Source: Rhodobacter sp.
GTDB lineage: Bacteria; Pseudomonadota; Alphaproteobacteria; Rhodobacterales; Rhodobacteraceae
DNA length: 34,061 bases
Assembly: GCA_027487575.1 (NCBI GenBank)
Contig: JAIYDJ010000078.1
Span: 1-34,061 of the forward strand
Direction: 5' to 3'
Shown piece after piece: positions 33,283 through 34,061 of this stretch (its first letter is position 1; each line of letters opens with the position of its first letter). Made by a program: the position numbers and the translations under genes. Under the pieces are notes generated by a model. The model made no database searches, was not told where the DNA came from, and saw only the letters and a program-made list of their open reading frames with translations.

Positions 33283-33560
33283 GTTCGCTGAACTCCAGAT
33301 CGCGGTGATCGCCCCACAGCCATGCGGTCTGAATACAGGACCGGGCGTGGCGGCTGTGGCGTTCAACAATCAGAACGGGTTTTCGTTCCGCTGCCGCCGT
33401 ACCCGGCCCGGACGAGGGTGGCCCGCGTCTGCGCGCCGGCTGGGTTGAAGGTGGGTCGGCGGGTTCAGGTCAGGCTTGCGAACCAGCCCGAAGGTTTCGG
33501 CGAACAAAATCGGCCGATGGCGGTTGAGAGGGTTCTGATCCATTCACAAGGGATGATCCC

Positions 33561-34061
33561 ATGACAAGATTCCTGATGACCACCGCGCTGGCAACCGTTC
33601 TGGCAGCCTCGGTCACCCTGCCATTCGCCAGCTACTCCTACGCACAGACCTCTGCACAGACTGACTCGGGCACAACCGGGATGGACGGTTTCGTCGCACC
33701 CGAAGGATACTCGCGCTTTGAGGATCGCACGATGCTGACCGTCGAAAACCTGATGGGCGCGACGATCTACGACATTTCGGGCGAGACCGTGGGCGAGATT
33801 TCGGACCTCGTCCTGGCCACCGCCGGGTCGACGGGCTCCACCACCGGGACGATGGGCTCGACCACCACCGGCACGATGGATTCCACCACCACCGGCACGA
33901 TGGACTCCACCACCGCGACCGACGGCACGGCCACCGGGACGATGGATTCGACCACCGCGACCGATGGCACGGCCACCGGCACGACCGACACCACAACCGC
34001 AACCGATGGCACGGCCACCGGCACGACCGACACCACAACCGCAACCGATGGCACGGCCACC
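33561..34061 (+). CDS. secreted PRC-barrel protein with Thr-rich repeats (3' truncated by window)
   Basis: The frame is open from ATG 33561 to the last base, 167 codons. A signal peptide (MTRFLMTTALATVLAASVTL, cleavage near SYSYA) precedes a short linker and a PRC-barrel start (LTVENLMGATIYDISGETVGEI, then SDLVLA). Directly after SDLVLA, where the barrel normally continues, begins a Thr/Gly/Asp-rich repeat tract that runs past the window end. PRC-barrel proteins of this secreted kind are common in Rhodobacteraceae and Rhizobiales with unclear function. AAGGGATG precedes the ATG. It is divergent from the glycosyltransferase, 278 bp away. Confidence 0.82.
   Translation, partial: MTRFLMTTALATVLAASVTLPFASYSYAQTSAQTDSGTTGMDGFVAPEGYSRFEDRTMLTVENLMGATIYDISGETVGEISDLVLATAGSTGSTTGTMGSTTTGTMDSTTTGTMDSTTATDGTATGTMDSTTATDGTATGTTDTTTATDGTATGTTDTTTATDGTAT
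33825..34061 (+). repeat. in-frame tandem repeats, 21/24/42-bp units
   Basis: A 21-bp unit (33825-33845) and two 24-bp units (33846-33869, 33870-33893) encode GSTGSTT, GTMGSTTT and GTMDSTTT. Four 42-bp units follow (33894, 33936, 33978, 34020), encoding GTMDSTTATDGTAT twice and GTTDTTTATDGTAT twice. The last two 42-bp units are identical and the window ends exactly at a unit end, so the array probably continues. Confidence 0.92.

Noticed and set aside
33613..34044. Minus-strand repetitive open frames near the right end
   Set aside because: They are complements of the Thr-rich repeats of the plus-strand PRC-barrel gene, which has a signal peptide and ribosome binding site.
33825..34061. CRISPR array
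   Set aside because: Units are contiguous, in frame and without unique spacers.

Overview
The window looks like chromosomal DNA of a high-GC alphaproteobacterium, most likely Rhodobacteraceae (Rhodobacterales). The grounds are a pcaDCHGB gene order, long PstC/PstA permeases followed by phoU-phoB, a sitABCD-type manganese importer behind Mur-like boxes, and a DUF3618/holin-like membrane operon. No species can be named from sequence alone. No rRNA, tRNA, CRISPR array, insertion sequence or prophage was seen.

Region 1 (1-13183) is the unusual part. It holds the C-terminus of a EutA-type reactivase with a 22-histidine tail, an IclR regulator, and a co-directional set: [2Fe-2S]/FAD reductase, 4,5-dihydroxyphthalate-decarboxylase-like protein, PanB-like aldolase with changed catalytic residues, and an alpha/beta hydrolase with Cys in place of the nucleophilic Ser. 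Facing these are a second decarboxylase-like gene and a Cys-rich 98-aa protein. A divergent operon follows: zinc alcohol dehydrogenase, CobW-type GTPase, RraA/GalC-like aldolase, LigJ-like hydratase. Then come a DUF1127-like small gene, a LysR regulator and a HupE/UreJ metal permease. Six copies of a GTTC-N8/9-GGAAC palindrome, nearly all in intergenic promoter regions, tie these genes together. I infer one IclR-controlled catabolic regulon with its own metal supply. It ends at 4-carboxy-4-hydroxy-2-oxoadipate, then pyruvate plus oxaloacetate. The starting substrate is not identifiable here.

Region 2 (13444-18194) is the protocatechuate 3,4-cleavage (ortho) operon pcaD-pcaC-pcaH-pcaG-(small ORF)-pcaB, with a convergent short-chain dehydrogenase. 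Ortho-pathway genes therefore sit beside the last two steps of a meta-type pathway.

Region 3 (18521-24819) is a Pho-box-preceded phosphate regulon: pstS, a strong UUCG terminator, then pstC-pstA-pstB-phoU-phoB. No phoR is present. Region 4 (25129-28751) is sitABCD behind two Mur-like boxes. Region 5 (28803-30791, minus strand) is a three-gene envelope operon. Region 6 (30996-33282, minus strand) is UDP-galactopyranose mutase plus a glycosyltransferase. The window ends inside a secreted PRC-barrel protein (from 33561) carrying a Thr-rich tandem-repeat tract.
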